From: Candidatus Faecicola pullistercoris
GTDB taxonomy: Bacteria > Bacillota > Clostridia > Christensenellales > CAG-917
Reading direction: 5' to 3'
DNA length: 64,000 bases
NCBI GenBank assembly: GCA_018714105.1
Contig: DVNW01000016.1
Location: 1 to 64,000, forward strand
Positions 40,751 to 51,628 of the stretch are shown here, one piece after another. Position numbers and translations under genes: made by a program. Below the pieces are notes generated by a model. It saw nothing but the letters and a program-made list of their open reading frames with translations, had not been told where the DNA came from and made no database searches. The first letter of the stretch is position 1, and every line of letters starts with the position of its first letter.

Positions 40751-40772
40751 TTATACAAGGAGATTAAACTAA

Positions 40773-41261
40773 ATGGCAACCGTAACCATTATTATGGGAA
40801 GCAAAAGCGACTTGCCGGGCGTAAAACCCGCGTACGATACGCTTAAAGAGTTCGGTATCGATACCGAAATGCTCGTTCTCAGCGCGCACCGTACGCCCGA
40901 CGAAGTAGCCGAACTTACTAAGAACGCCGACAAAAAGGGCATAAAAGTATTTATTGCGGCCGCGGGCAAGGCGGCTCACCTTGCGGGAGTAATAGCCGCA
41001 GGTACTGTAAGGCCCGTAATAGGCATACCCGTTAAAAGTTCGTTTATGGACGGGCTGGACAGCCTGTTATCCACCGTTCAGATGCCTAGCGGCATTCCCG
41101 TAGCTACCGTTGCCGTGGGCGGCAGCGTGAACGCAGCGTTGCTGGCGGTTCAGATGCTTGCTTTAAGCAGCCCGGAACTCAGCGCAAAACTTCTGGATTA
41201 TAAAGAAAAAATGAAAAAAGACGTGCTGGCCCAGAACGAGAGCCTGCAAAAGGAGATATAA
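40773..41261 (+). CDS. purE: N5-carboxyaminoimidazole ribonucleotide mutase
   Basis: A 162-residue PurE of standard length. It carries out the CAIR-forming step of purine synthesis. Seen: [19 protein letters not shown] (Ser/Asp phosphate site), [11 protein letters not shown] with the active-site His, [35 protein letters not shown], and [13 protein letters not shown]. No purK is seen in the operon; the enzyme may work as a direct AIR carboxylase or with a PurK encoded elsewhere. First enzyme gene of the purECFMNHDL operon, with an AAGGAG site; purC follows after 1 bp. Confidence 0.97.
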   Translation: MATVTIIMGSKSDLPGVKPAYDTLKEFGIDTEMLVLSAHRTPDEVAELTKNADKKGIKVFIAAAGKAAHLAGVIAAGTVRPVIGIPVKSSFMDGLDSLLSTVQMPSGIPVATVAVGGSVNAALLAVQMLALSSPELSAKLLDYKEKMKKDVLAQNESLQKEI

Positions 41262-41262
41262 A

Positions 41263-41976
41263 ATGCAAAAAGGCGATTTAATGTACGAAGGAAAGGCAAA
41301 AAAGGTTTATTTTACCGACGACAGCGACGTGGTTCTCGTCAGCTATAAGGACGACGCCACCGCTTTCAACGGACTCAAAAAAGGACAGATTGCGGGAAAG
41401 GGAATAGTCAATAACCGCTGCTCCAACCACATGTTCAAAATGCTTGAGGAACACGCTATCAAAACCCATTACATCGAGGAACTCAGCGATACCGATACGC
41501 TCGTGAAAAAGGTGCAGATAGTACCTCTCGAAGTTATCGTCAGGAATATCGCCGCCGGCAGCCTCAGCAAAAGACTGGGGCTGGAAGAAGGTACTCTTCT
41601 TAAAAGCACGGTGCTGGAATTCTGCTATAAGGACGACGCGCTCGGCGATCCCATGGTAAACGACTATCACATCGCCGCCATGGAGCTTGCTACCGACGAG
41701 GAGCTGGGCGAAATCAAACGCATGGCGTTTAAAATCAACGCTCTTTTAAGAGATTATCTAAAAGAGATAAACATTGACCTTATAGACTTCAAACTCGAAT
41801 TCGGAAGGTACAAGGGCGATATAATACTGGCAGACGAAATTTCGCCCGATACCTGCCGTTTCTGGGATACCGTTACGCATGAAAAACTCGACAAGGACAG
41901 GTTCAGAAGAGACCTCGGCGGCGTTGAGGACGCTTATCAGGAAGTTCTTAACAGACTTATGGGAGTGCGCAAATGA
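41263..41976 (+). CDS. purC: SAICAR synthetase
   Basis: A 237-residue phosphoribosylaminoimidazole-succinocarboxamide synthase. It joins aspartate to CAIR with ATP. Landmarks: [57 protein letters not shown], and [20 protein letters not shown] followed by [10 protein letters not shown]. Length is typical. Stop and purF start share ATGA. Confidence 0.97.
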   Translation: MQKGDLMYEGKAKKVYFTDDSDVVLVSYKDDATAFNGLKKGQIAGKGIVNNRCSNHMFKMLEEHAIKTHYIEELSDTDTLVKKVQIVPLEVIVRNIAAGSLSKRLGLEEGTLLKSTVLEFCYKDDALGDPMVNDYHIAAMELATDEELGEIKRMAFKINALLRDYLKEINIDLIDFKLEFGRYKGDIILADEISPDTCRFWDTVTHEKLDKDRFRRDLGGVEDAYQEVLNRLMGVRK

Positions 41977-43403
41977 AAAACGAAGCCGTAATATGCGACA
42001 GGGAGTGGAAAATCAAGGAGGAATGCGGCGTTTTCGGCATTATAGGCAAAGAGCCGTGCGACGTCGCCCGTAAAATATATTTCGGCTTGTTCGCCCTGCA
42101 GCACAGGGGACAGGAAAGCGCGGGTATCGCGGTTTCGTATCAGCGCACTAAGGTTGCTTATTATAAAAACCTCGGCCTTGTGAACGACGTATTCGGCGAC
42201 GAGGAGCTCAAACTTCTGCCCGACAGCAAGGTGGGCGTGGGACACGTCAGATACTCCACCACGGGTACGAATAACGTAGTAAATGCTCAGCCCGTCGTAT
42301 TTTACGGTAAGCTCGGCAGAATGGCGCTTGCTCATAACGGCAACGTTATTAACGCCGATAAAATAAAATACGACATGATGAAATGCGGCCACATCTTCCA
42401 GAGTTCGACGGACAGCGAGGTTATTTCGGCGCGCATAAATTACCGTATTCAGGATAAAAACGTAGTCGACGGCGTTATCGAGGCTTGCGAGGAATTCAAA
42501 GGCGCGTTCTCCCTCGTGATTATGGCGGAAGAAAGGCTCATAGCCGTGCGCGACAGACTGGGGCTTAAACCCCTTGTTCTCGGGCAGACTCCCGAAGGAG
42601 AATACGTAGTCGCCAGCGAATCCTGCGCTCTCGACGCGGTAGGCGCGATTATCGTAAGGGATATCGAGCCCGGCGAGGTGCTTACCATAGATACCGACGG
42701 CAATATGGAAAGCCGCTACCTTAAAAATATCGATAAAAAGGCATGCATATTCGAGTACGTATATCTTGCCAGAAGCGATTCCGTCATAGACGGCGTAAGC
42801 GTGTACGACGCCAGATACGAGTGCGGCAGAATGCTTGCCGAGCTTTATAAAATCGACGCCGATCTGGTTTCGGGCGTGCCCGATTCCGCTTTGGTATGCG
42901 CAAAGGGTTACAGCGACGTTTCGGGCCTTCCCATGGTGGACGCCATTACCAAAAACAGATATGTGGGACGTACGTTCATTCAGCCCAGTCAGTCGATGCG
43001 CGAAAATACCGTAAGCATCAAGCTTAACGCTTTCCGCAACAACATAAAGGGTAAAAGAATAGTTCTTATAGACGACTCTATCGTAAGAGGCACGACAAGC
43101 AAAAAAATAGTCGACCTTCTGAAAAAGAACGGTGCGAAAGAAGTGCATATGATCATCGGTTCGCCCATCGTTTCCTATCCTTGTTTCTTCGGCGTGGACA
43201 TGCAGACAAAGGAACAGCTTATCGGAAGCAAATTAAGTAAAGACGAAATCTGTAAGGCGATAGGCGCTGACAGCCTCAATTACATTCCCATCGAATACCT
43301 CAAAAAGGCGTGCGGCGGTCAAGGTTTCTGCTGCGCCTGCTTCGACGGGATTTACCCCGAGGAAGTAGAACAGGAAGACCTCGATAAATTTATGTTCGAA
43401 TAG
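41973..43403 (+). CDS. purF: Amidophosphoribosyltransferase, Fe-S type
   Basis: A 476-residue enzyme for the committed step, making phosphoribosylamine from PRPP and glutamine. A short propeptide (17 residues) precedes the catalytic Cys in EECGVFGI (Cys18), as in the Bacillus-type enzyme. The glutaminase domain has [12 protein letters not shown] and [10 protein letters not shown]; the PRT domain has [15 protein letters not shown]. Conserved cysteines in the C-terminal half (YPCFFG and [11 protein letters not shown]) indicate the [4Fe-4S] oxygen-sensitive form. Translation is coupled to purC. Confidence 0.97.
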   Translation: MKNEAVICDREWKIKEECGVFGIIGKEPCDVARKIYFGLFALQHRGQESAGIAVSYQRTKVAYYKNLGLVNDVFGDEELKLLPDSKVGVGHVRYSTTGTNNVVNAQPVVFYGKLGRMALAHNGNVINADKIKYDMMKCGHIFQSSTDSEVISARINYRIQDKNVVDGVIEACEEFKGAFSLVIMAEERLIAVRDRLGLKPLVLGQTPEGEYVVASESCALDAVGAIIVRDIEPGEVLTIDTDGNMESRYLKNIDKKACIFEYVYLARSDSVIDGVSVYDARYECGRMLAELYKIDADLVSGVPDSALVCAKGYSDVSGLPMVDAITKNRYVGRTFIQPSQSMRENTVSIKLNAFRNNIKGKRIVLIDDSIVRGTTSKKIVDLLKKNGAKEVHMIIGSPIVSYPCFFGVDMQTKEQLIGSKLSKDEICKAIGADSLNYIPIEYLKKACGGQGFCCACFDGIYPEEVEQEDLDKFMFE

Positions 43404-43412
43404 GAGGACGTT

Positions 43413-44429
43413 ATGGCCATAGATTATAAACAGGCCGGAGTAGACGTTGAAGCCGGATATTCCGCAGTTAAACTCATGAAACAGTACGTAAGCAAAACTT
43501 ACGATAAAAACGTCTTAGGCGATCTGGGCTCTTTCGGCGGATTTTACGCTCTGGACGACAAGCCCGACGGCGACGTGCTAGTAGCCGGCACCGACGGGGT
43601 GGGCACCAAATTAAAATACGCTTTCGTTACGGGAAAACACGACACAATAGGTATAGACGCCGTGGCCATGTGCGTAAACGATATAGTTTGTCAGGGAGCA
43701 AGACCTCTGATATTCCTTGACTATATCGCTCTTTCCAAACTAGTGCCCGAAAAGGTGGCCGAAATAGTTAAGGGCGTGGCAGAAGGCTGTATGCAGGCAG
43801 GTTGCGCGCTTATCGGCGGCGAAACGGCCGAAATGCCCGGATTTTATGCTGCCGACGAGTACGACATAGCCGGGTTCTCGGTGGGCGTTGCCAAAAAGAA
43901 CAAAATCATAAACGGAGCCTCGATTAAAGAAGGCGACGTACTTATAGGACTCAGATCGAGCGGTATACATTCCAACGGATATTCGCTTGTAAGGCAGCTT
44001 TATCCGCCCGTCAGGGAAGAACTCGAAAAGTTCGACGAGGAACTTGGCGAAAGCGCGGCCGAAGCCATACTCAGACCAACAAGAATTTACGTTAAAACCG
44101 TGCTCGACCTTATCGACAAGTATACGGTCAAGGGCATCGCGCACATCACGGGCGGCGGATTTATAGAAAACATACCCCGCATTTTACCTGAAGGGCTTGC
44201 GGCCGAAATCGACCGCTCGTCTTACGAATTGCCGCCCATATTCAAAGCGCTTAAAAAGCGCGCGGGCATAAGCGACGTGAAAATGTACAATACCTTCAAT
44301 ATGGGTATAGGCATGGTACTGGCGGTTTCGCCCGATATTGCCGGGGAAGTTTTGTCCTATCTCGAAAGCAAGGGCGAAAACGCGGTGCGTCTGGGCGTAG
44401 TAGTTAAGGGCGAAGGCGTTATTTTATGA
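43413..44429 (+). CDS. purM: AIR synthetase (phosphoribosylformylglycinamidine cyclo-ligase)
   Basis: A 338-residue ATP-dependent cyclase making AIR from FGAM. Seen: the N-terminal [18 protein letters not shown]-site [63 protein letters not shown] and [16 protein letters not shown]. Length is standard. It is 9 bp after purF with an AGGAGG site; its stop overlaps purN by ATGA. Confidence 0.97.
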   Translation: MAIDYKQAGVDVEAGYSAVKLMKQYVSKTYDKNVLGDLGSFGGFYALDDKPDGDVLVAGTDGVGTKLKYAFVTGKHDTIGIDAVAMCVNDIVCQGARPLIFLDYIALSKLVPEKVAEIVKGVAEGCMQAGCALIGGETAEMPGFYAADEYDIAGFSVGVAKKNKIINGASIKEGDVLIGLRSSGIHSNGYSLVRQLYPPVREELEKFDEELGESAAEAILRPTRIYVKTVLDLIDKYTVKGIAHITGGGFIENIPRILPEGLAAEIDRSSYELPPIFKALKKRAGISDVKMYNTFNMGIGMVLAVSPDIAGEVLSYLESKGENAVRLGVVVKGEGVIL

Positions 44430-45007
44430 AAAAAATAGTGGTTTTCGCCTCGGGCGGCGGTTCGGATTTTCAAAGCGTTATCGACGGAGTCGAAAGCGGC
44501 CTTATCAAGGCCGAAATAAGTCTGCTGATAGCGGGAAAGGAAGATATTTACGCCATAGAGCGCGCCAAGGCTCACGGTATCGACTGGGCCGTTTACCGCA
44601 AAAAGGATTACCCATCGGCCGAGGCGATGTACGACGACATAATCGCGCGGCTTGACACAATCAACCCCGATCTGATCGTGCTTGCGGGATATCTTACGAT
44701 TCTTACGCCGAATATAGTCGGAAGGTACAAAGGACGCATAATCAACATACATCCGTCGCTTATTCCGAAATACTGCGGCGACGGTTTTTACGGCATGAAA
44801 GTTCACCGCGCCGTTATAGCCGCGGGCGAAAAGGTTTCGGGAGCCACTGTGCATTACGTGGACGAAGGCACGGATACCGGCGCGATAATAAAACAGGTTA
44901 CGGTAAACGTGGCCGAAGACGACACTCCCGAGAGCCTGCAAAAAAGAGTTCTGGAAGCGGAGCACAAGCTCCTGCCCGAAACGGTGGCGGCGCTATTAAA
45001 CGATTAA
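44426..45007 (+). CDS. purN: GAR transformylase
   Basis: A 193-residue phosphoribosylglycinamide formyltransferase that uses 10-formyl-THF. Seen: [31 protein letters not shown], the active-site [17 protein letters not shown] (Asn-His) and the catalytic Asp motif [17 protein letters not shown]. Length is typical. The cofactor is supplied by Fhs (7727-9373). Confidence 0.96.
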   Translation: MKKIVVFASGGGSDFQSVIDGVESGLIKAEISLLIAGKEDIYAIERAKAHGIDWAVYRKKDYPSAEAMYDDIIARLDTINPDLIVLAGYLTILTPNIVGRYKGRIINIHPSLIPKYCGDGFYGMKVHRAVIAAGEKVSGATVHYVDEGTDTGAIIKQVTVNVAEDDTPESLQKRVLEAEHKLLPETVAALLND

Positions 45008-45033
45008 TTTAAACAAAACAAGGAGATAAAGTG

Positions 45034-46563
45034 ATGAAAAAGAGGGCATTAATCAGCGTTTCAGATAAAACCGATATAGAAAAGGTCGGTAAAAAACTTG
45101 CCGATCTCGGATACGAGATAATATCAACCGGCGGTACCGCGGTGGCGCTTTCCAAAGCAGGGCTGGACGTTATAGGCATAAGCGACGTAACGGGCTTTCC
45201 CGAGTGCCTCGACGGCAGAGTCAAAACCCTTCATCCCGCCGTGCACGCGGGCCTTCTCGCCATGAGAAGCAATCCCGATCACATGAAACAGCTTAAAGAC
45301 CTGGACATCAATACCATCGACGTGGTTATAGTAAACCTTTATCCCTTCAGACAGACCGTGCTTGCGGGGAAACCCTTCGAGGACGTCGTTGAAAATATCG
45401 ATATAGGCGGACCTACCATGCTGAGATCCGCGGCAAAGAACTATCAGGACGTTACGGTTATCGTTGACCCCGCGGATTACGAAAAGGTTTTTGCCGAACT
45501 CGAAGCCGGCGAAGTAAGCAGGGAAACGAGAATTTACCTCATGTACAAGGTATATCAGCACACCGCAGTTTACGATACCATGATTTCGGATTATCTCAGG
45601 GCGAAGCTCGGCATAGATTTTCCCGATCAGCTCACTATGGCGTTCGAGAAAAAGGAGCAGCTCCGTTACGGCGAAAATCCGCATCAGCAGGGTGCTTTTT
45701 ACGCTGAAATCATGCCCAAAGGAAACAGCCTTGCGGAAGCCGTTCAGCTTAACGGAAAACAGCTTTCCTACAACAACATCAACGACGCCAACGGCGCAAT
45801 AGAACTGCTTAAAGAATTCGACGCTCCTACCGTGGTTGCGGTCAAGCATACAAATCCGTGCGGAGTGGCTACGGCCGAAAACATTTTGGAGGCTTATAAA
45901 AAGGCATATGCGGCCGACTCCGTTTCCATATTCGGCGGAATAGTTGCCGCAAACGGCACCGTGGACAAGGAAACGGCGGAAGAAATAGTAAAAATCTTTC
46001 TTGAAATCGTTATCGCGCCCGACTTTACCGACGAGGCTCTCGAAGTGCTTAAACGCAAGCCCAACCTCAGGGTGCTTAAAATCGAGGGCGTAGCTGTAAA
46101 GAACGCGGGCGGACTGAAAGATATGAAAAAAGTGTACGGCGGTCTTCTTGTGCAGGACGCCGATCTGTCGCTGTACGAAAACTTAAAAACCGTTACCGAG
46201 AAAAAACCTTCCGACAAAGAAATCAAGGATATGGAATTTGCCATGAAGGTGGTCAAACACTGCAAGTCCAACGCCATAGTCATTGCAAAAGACGGGGCCA
46301 CGTTGGGCATAGGCGTAGGTCAGACCAACAGGATTTGGGCGACGAAACAGGCCGTCGAGCACAGCGAAGGCGGAGTTAAAGGCGCCGTTCTCGCTTCCGA
46401 CGCATTCTTCCCGTTCGACGACTGCGTTACCGAAGCCGCGGCCGCAGGCATAAGCGCGATCGTTCAGCCCGGCGGCAGCCTCAGGGACGCCGACAGCATC
46501 AAAAAGGCCGACGAAACGGGCATTTCCATGAGCTTTACCGGCGAAAGACATTTCAAACATTAA
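45034..46563 (+). CDS. purH: Bifunctional AICAR transformylase/IMP cyclohydrolase
   Basis: A 509-residue enzyme for the last two steps to IMP. N-terminal MGS-like cyclohydrolase (1-195): [42 protein letters not shown] and NLYPF. C-terminal transformylase (200-509): [25 protein letters not shown] and SDAFFPFDD. It has an AGGAG site; a GTG one codon upstream (45031) is an alternative start. Confidence 0.97.
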   Translation: MKKRALISVSDKTDIEKVGKKLADLGYEIISTGGTAVALSKAGLDVIGISDVTGFPECLDGRVKTLHPAVHAGLLAMRSNPDHMKQLKDLDINTIDVVIVNLYPFRQTVLAGKPFEDVVENIDIGGPTMLRSAAKNYQDVTVIVDPADYEKVFAELEAGEVSRETRIYLMYKVYQHTAVYDTMISDYLRAKLGIDFPDQLTMAFEKKEQLRYGENPHQQGAFYAEIMPKGNSLAEAVQLNGKQLSYNNINDANGAIELLKEFDAPTVVAVKHTNPCGVATAENILEAYKKAYAADSVSIFGGIVAANGTVDKETAEEIVKIFLEIVIAPDFTDEALEVLKRKPNLRVLKIEGVAVKNAGGLKDMKKVYGGLLVQDADLSLYENLKTVTEKKPSDKEIKDMEFAMKVVKHCKSNAIVIAKDGATLGIGVGQTNRIWATKQAVEHSEGGVKGAVLASDAFFPFDDCVTEAAAAGISAIVQPGGSLRDADSIKKADETGISMSFTGERHFKH

Positions 46564-46572
46564 GGAGACAAT

Positions 46573-47832
46573 ATGAAAAAGTACAACATTGCCGTGATAG
46601 GCGGGGGCGGCAGGGAACACGCTATTTGCGCTCAGCTCAAAAAGAGTCCCCGAACGGATAATCTATACTGTATACCCGGAAACGCCGGCATAAGCGGAAT
46701 TTGCACTTGCGAAAAATTGTCCGTATTCGATTTTGACGGTATCGAAAAGTTCTGTAAGGCAAACGCCGTGGATTTAGTTTTCGTAGCGCCCGACGATCCG
46801 CTTGCCAAAGGACTAGTGAATTTCCTTACGGAAAAGGGGTTGCGCGCTTTCGGACCTACCCGCGAGGCCGCTCAGCTCGAAAGCAGCAAGGTGTTTTCCA
46901 AAGCGTTTATGCAAAGGCACGGTATTCCTACCGCGAAACACCGTTCTTTTTCGGACTACTCCGAGGCCGAACGGTATCTGCTGGAAGCGGATATGCCCAT
47001 AGTCCTTAAAGCCGACGGTCTTGCCCTCGGTAAAGGCGTGCTTATCTGCGAGGACAGAGAAAGCGCTTTAAAGGGCCTTAAAGAACTTATGCTGGACGGA
47101 AAGTTCGGCGACGCGGGAAGCAATATCGTCATAGAGGAATTTTTAAAGGGAAGGGAGGTTACGGTGCTTGCGTTCTGCGACGGCAACACCGTAAAATGTA
47201 TGCCTTCTTCACAGGACCATAAACGCGCGTTCGACGGCGATAAGGGCCTTAATACGGGCGGCATGGGCGCTTTTGCTCCCAGTCCGTACTTTACCCGTGC
47301 GATGCAAGAAGAGCTTATGAATAAAATCGCGCTTCCTACGGTAAACGGCCTGAAAGAAGAAGGAATAATTTTTAAAGGCGTTATTTATTTCGGCCTGATG
47401 ATGACGGCTACGGGACTTAAAGTTATAGAATACAACGCCCGTTTCGGCGATCCCGAAACGCAGGTCGTGCTGCCTCTTCTGAAAACGGATTTCGTGGATA
47501 TAGTAAACGCATGTATCGACGGTACTCTTGACAGCCTCGATATCGAGTGGGAAGACTTTACCGCTCTTACGGTAGTCGTGGCTTCGGGCGGTTATCCCGA
47601 AAATGTGGTAAAAGGCTATCCTGTGGAGATAGGCGATACCCGCGACGTGGAAATTTTCCACGCAGGCACCGCTTTCGACGCTCAGGGCAGGCTTGTTACA
47701 AACGGCGGCAGAGTATTCGACGTTACGGCTACGGGCAGGGATATAGCCGAGGCCCGCGAAAAGGTTTACGCGCAGATAGATAAAATCAGATTCACCGACG
47801 CAAGATACAGAAAGGATATAGGTTTAGTATGA
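46573..47832 (+). CDS. purD: GAR synthetase (phosphoribosylamine--glycine ligase)
   Basis: A 419-residue ATP-grasp ligase that joins glycine to phosphoribosylamine. Seen: AVIGGGGREHAICAQLKKS, VDLVFVAPDDPLAKGLVN, VLKADGLALGKGVLIC, SSQDHKRAFDGDKGLNTGGM and EYNARFGDPETQVVLP. Length is standard. Its stop shares ATGA with the purL start. Confidence 0.97.
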   Translation: MKKYNIAVIGGGGREHAICAQLKKSPRTDNLYCIPGNAGISGICTCEKLSVFDFDGIEKFCKANAVDLVFVAPDDPLAKGLVNFLTEKGLRAFGPTREAAQLESSKVFSKAFMQRHGIPTAKHRSFSDYSEAERYLLEADMPIVLKADGLALGKGVLICEDRESALKGLKELMLDGKFGDAGSNIVIEEFLKGREVTVLAFCDGNTVKCMPSSQDHKRAFDGDKGLNTGGMGAFAPSPYFTRAMQEELMNKIALPTVNGLKEEGIIFKGVIYFGLMMTATGLKVIEYNARFGDPETQVVLPLLKTDFVDIVNACIDGTLDSLDIEWEDFTALTVVVASGGYPENVVKGYPVEIGDTRDVEIFHAGTAFDAQGRLVTNGGRVFDVTATGRDIAEAREKVYAQIDKIRFTDARYRKDIGLV

Positions 47833-50800
47833 TTTACAGAGTGTACGTTGAGAAAAAAGAAGGGTTTGACCCTTCCAAAGCAAAACTCGAGGCGGATATT
47901 TCGGGACTTTTGAAAATTAAAGCGGATAAAATCCGTAAACTTCTGAGATACGACGTCGAGGGACTTACCCGTGACGAAATGAAATCCGCCGTAACTTCGG
48001 TATTCAGCGAACCCGCCGTGGACAGGGTTTATACCGAGGACGAGTTCCGCGCGGGCAGAGGCGACAGCACCGTGCTGGTTACCGAATATCTCGAAGGGCA
48101 GTTCGACCAGCGCGCCGACTCGGCAATGCAGTGCGTGCAGTTTCTTACCGGAGGAACGAGGCCGCTTATCAAATGCGCTACCGTTTATCTTTTCCACGGT
48201 GTTGACGGAAAGGACCTCGACGCGGTAAAAAAATATCTCATAAATCCCGTGGACAGCAAAGAGGGCAGCGAGGATATGCCGGTTACGCTCAAGCGCGCGG
48301 CGGCCCAAACCGCCGAAATGAGGGTGGAGGAAAAAGGCTTTAACGAAATGAGCGGGGCCGCTCTTAAAAAATATTACGACGGTTTCGGTTTCGCCATGTC
48401 TTTTGAAGACCTGCTTTTCGTGCAGAACTATTTCCGCAAAATCAAGCGTACGCCCACTTATACCGAACTTAAAGTCATAGATACGTATTGGAGCGACCAT
48501 TGCCGACATACCACTTTTCTTACCAAACTCAATTCGGTAAGGATTGAAAGCAATAATCCCGACCTTGAAAACGCCTATAAACAATACGTCGACCTGTTCA
48601 ACGAAATGTATAAGGACAGACAGGATAAATATCGCTGCCTTATGGACATCGCCACAATCGCCGCCAAAAAACTCAGGAAAGAAGGGTATCTCGATAACCT
48701 CGACGTCAGCGACGAGATAAACGCGTGCTCCGTAGTCGTTAACGTCGACGTGGACGGCAAGGACGAGGAATGGCTTATAATGTTTAAAAACGAAACGCAT
48801 AACCATCCCACCGAAATCGAGCCTTTCGGCGGCGCGGCAACATGTCTGGGCGGAGCCATACGCGACCCGCTCAGCGGAAGAACTTACGTCTATCAGGCCA
48901 TGCGGGTTACGGGCGCGGGAAATCCCTTGGAGGAATATTCAAAAACCCTTAAAGGAAAACTGCCTCAGCGCATGCTGACCAGAACGGCTCTGGCAGGGTT
49001 TTCCAGTTACGGCAATCAGATAGGCCTGGCTACCGGTACGGTAGCCGAAATATACAACGACAGATTCAAGGCAAAACGCCTCGAAACGGGTTACGTTATC
49101 GGCGGCAACAAGCGCGAAAACGTGGTAAGAAGACAGCCCGTTGCGGGCGATATAGTCATAATGGTAGGCGGCGACACCGGACGCGACGGTTGCGGCGGCG
49201 CGACGGGCAGCAGCAAGTCGCATACTTTGCAGTCGATAGATACATGCGGCGCCGAAGTTCAGAAGGGTAACGCCCTGGAAGAAAGAAAGCTTCAACGCCT
49301 GTTCAGAAATCCCGAAGTTTCCAAACTTATAGTCAAATGCAACGACTTCGGAGCGGGCGGCGTCTGCGTGGCTATAGGCGAACTCGCGGACGGACTCGAT
49401 ATACACCTCGAAAGAATCAACAAAAAATACGACGGTCTCAGCGCTACCGAGCTTGCCATAAGCGAATCGCAGGAGCGCATGGCAGTGGTGGTTGCGGCAG
49501 AGGACGCCGATAAATTCATAAAGCTCGCCGAGGAGGAAAACCTCAAATCGGTTAAAGTGGCCGACGTTACCGACAGCGGTCGGCTCAGAATGTTCTATAA
49601 TGAGACGCCCATAGTGGATATTGAGCGCAGTTTTCTCGATACCAACGGCGTGCGCCAGCAGATCGACGTCGTCATAAGCGATAACTACGACGGTTATTTC
49701 GATAAAACCACGGAGGAAAAACGCAATCTCATTGCCGCAAAGGATTATCAGAAACTTATTGACGGCATAATGTCCGAACTCAACGTGTGCTCGCAAAAGG
49801 GATTGGGCGAAGTGTTCGACAGTACCATAGGCGCGGCAAGTGTGCTTATGCCGTTCGGCGGTAAAACGCAGCTGACGCCTGCCGTTATGATGGCCGCCAA
49901 ACCTCCCGTAGACGGTTATACGACTACGGTTACGTGCTCGTCCTATTCATTAAATACCGATCTTCTCATTCATTCGCCTTACGTGGGGGCAATGTATTCC
50001 GTGGTAACGGCGGTGAGCAAACTGATAGCCGGCGGCGTCGATTATTCCACCGTGCGGCTTACCCTTCAGGAATTTTTCAAGCGTCTCGGCAAAGACCCGA
50101 AGAGATGGGGCGAACCCACGTCGGCACTTCTGGGCGCGCTGGACGCTCAGCTGAATTTGAAACTTGCCGCGATAGGCGGTAAGGACAGTATGAGCGGCAC
50201 TTTCGAAAACATCGACGTGCCCCCCACGCTGATAGCCTTCGCCATGGGTATCGCAAAAGAGGAAAACGTCATTCACAACGCCTTCCCCGCAAAAGGCAGA
50301 GTGTACCTTTACAAAGTGCCCAAAAACCAAAACGGTCGGCCGCAGTTCGAAAGCCTTGTAAAAATGTATAAGGAAATTTCCGACAAAATCAAAAAGAAGG
50401 AAATTCTTTACGCTACGGTGGTGGAAGAGGGCGGAAGAATCGCCGCGCTCGTAAAATCCCTTGTCGGAAACAGAGTTGGCGCTACGCTTCCGACTTTTAA
50501 AGAGGCCGACGTTATGCCCGCATACGGCGACGTCATCGTGGTCAGCGAAAAACTGCTTTACGGCGGCTATGCGAAAGAATATGCCGAACTCAAAGAAGAT
50601 TACACGCTTACCTTAGGCGGCGTGGAGGTGGATCTTAGCAAAACGGAAAGGGCATTTACGGGTACGCTTGAAAGCGTGTTCCCCACGGTGACCGATAAGA
50701 GCGGCGAAGTATCTCCGGTAAACTTTGAATGCGGGCGCTCCTTTACCGGACTTTACAAATGCGCAAGGCCAAAAGTGTTTATTCCCGCGTTTCCGGGTAC

Positions 50801-51563
50801 CAACTGCGAAGAGGATACGGCAAGAGCGTTTATACGCGCGGGCGCCGACGCGGAAATCTTTGTTATAAAGAATCAGACGCCGTCCCAACTCGAAGAAAGT
50901 ATAAATGCCATGGCTGCCGCAATCCGTAAGGCGCAGATTATTGCTTTCCCGGGAGGATTTTCCGGCGGCGACGAGCCCGACGGCAGCGGTAAGTTCATAG
51001 TCAATACGTTCAAAAATCCCGTTCTGAAAGAAAGAGTCGAAGAGCTCCTTTACGCTCGCGACGGCCTGGCAATAGGCATATGCAACGGGTTCCAGGCGCT
51101 TATAAAACTCGGACTTCTGCCGTACGGGCATATTGAGGATATGAAAGACAATTCGCCGACGCTTACTTTCAACGATATTTCCAGGCACGTCAGCACCGTG
51201 TCGTCCGTACGCGTAGGCACGGACAACTCGCCCTGGCTTTCCGCGCTTAAAGTGGGCGAAATATATTCGGTACCCGTAAGTCACGGCGAAGGAAAGTTCG
51301 TAGCAGACGAAGCAACGCTTAAAACGCTTATCGACAACGGGCAGATATTTACTCAGTACGTCGATTTATCGGGTAATGTAACCATGCAATCGCCATATAA
51401 TCCCAACGGCTCGACGGCCGCGATAGAAGGCATCATTTCTCCCGACGGACGGATTCTCGGCAAGATGGGACATGCCGAAAGGTGTGTGAAAGGCCTTTAT
51501 AAAAACGTGGAAGGCAATTACGATATGCGTCTGTTCGAATCGGGCGTCAAATATTTTAAATAG
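47829..51563 (+). CDS. purL: FGAM synthase, single-chain form
   Basis: A 1244-residue enzyme converting FGAR to FGAM with glutamine and ATP. The order is an N-terminal PurS-like domain, a linker with TYTELKVIDTYWSDHCRHTT, two AIRS-like ATPase halves (KNETHNHPTEIEPFGGAATC; GGTGRD-type loop; KPPVDGYTTTV), and a C-terminal class-I glutaminase (about 985-1244: FIPAFPGTNCEEDTA, AFPGGFSGGDEPDG, GICNGFQALIKLG with the catalytic Cys, and a late HGEGKF). Many Bacillota split this into PurS, PurL and PurQ; the fused form occurs in some Clostridia. It is the last gene of the operon. purB and purA are not in the window. Confidence 0.97.
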   Translation: MIYRVYVEKKEGFDPSKAKLEADISGLLKIKADKIRKLLRYDVEGLTRDEMKSAVTSVFSEPAVDRVYTEDEFRAGRGDSTVLVTEYLEGQFDQRADSAMQCVQFLTGGTRPLIKCATVYLFHGVDGKDLDAVKKYLINPVDSKEGSEDMPVTLKRAAAQTAEMRVEEKGFNEMSGAALKKYYDGFGFAMSFEDLLFVQNYFRKIKRTPTYTELKVIDTYWSDHCRHTTFLTKLNSVRIESNNPDLENAYKQYVDLFNEMYKDRQDKYRCLMDIATIAAKKLRKEGYLDNLDVSDEINACSVVVNVDVDGKDEEWLIMFKNETHNHPTEIEPFGGAATCLGGAIRDPLSGRTYVYQAMRVTGAGNPLEEYSKTLKGKLPQRMLTRTALAGFSSYGNQIGLATGTVAEIYNDRFKAKRLETGYVIGGNKRENVVRRQPVAGDIVIMVGGDTGRDGCGGATGSSKSHTLQSIDTCGAEVQKGNALEERKLQRLFRNPEVSKLIVKCNDFGAGGVCVAIGELADGLDIHLERINKKYDGLSATELAISESQERMAVVVAAEDADKFIKLAEEENLKSVKVADVTDSGRLRMFYNETPIVDIERSFLDTNGVRQQIDVVISDNYDGYFDKTTEEKRNLIAAKDYQKLIDGIMSELNVCSQKGLGEVFDSTIGAASVLMPFGGKTQLTPAVMMAAKPPVDGYTTTVTCSSYSLNTDLLIHSPYVGAMYSVVTAVSKLIAGGVDYSTVRLTLQEFFKRLGKDPKRWGEPTSALLGALDAQLNLKLAAIGGKDSMSGTFENIDVPPTLIAFAMGIAKEENVIHNAFPAKGRVYLYKVPKNQNGRPQFESLVKMYKEISDKIKKKEILYATVVEEGGRIAALVKSLVGNRVGATLPTFKEADVMPAYGDVIVVSEKLLYGGYAKEYAELKEDYTLTLGGVEVDLSKTERAFTGTLESVFPTVTDKSGEVSPVNFECGRSFTGLYKCARPKVFIPAFPGTNCEEDTARAFIRAGADAEIFVIKNQTPSQLEESINAMAAAIRKAQIIAFPGGFSGGDEPDGSGKFIVNTFKNPVLKERVEELLYARDGLAIGICNGFQALIKLGLLPYGHIEDMKDNSPTLTFNDISRHVSTVSSVRVGTDNSPWLSALKVGEIYSVPVSHGEGKFVADEATLKTLIDNGQIFTQYVDLSGNVTMQSPYNPNGSTAAIEGIISPDGRILGKMGHAERCVKGLYKNVEGNYDMRLFESGVKYFK

Positions 51564-51584
51564 CACAACAAGAAGTTTATAAAT

Positions 51585-51618
51585 AAAAAACAGCCGATAA
51601 CAGGCTGTTTTTTATTTT
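51585..51618 (+). terminator. pur operon terminator
   Basis: AAAAAACAGCC pairs with GGCTGTTTTTT and runs on into a T-rich tail; symmetric enough to serve the converging gene as well. Confidence 0.92.
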
Positions 51619-51628
51619 TTTGAATTAG

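Noticed and set aside
41937..43148. 403-codon frame antisense to purF
   Set aside because: Shadow of purF, whose motifs are complete; compositional artefact of codon bias.
47766..48806. 346-codon frame antisense to purL
   Set aside because: Shadow of purL; no start signals or recognisable domains.
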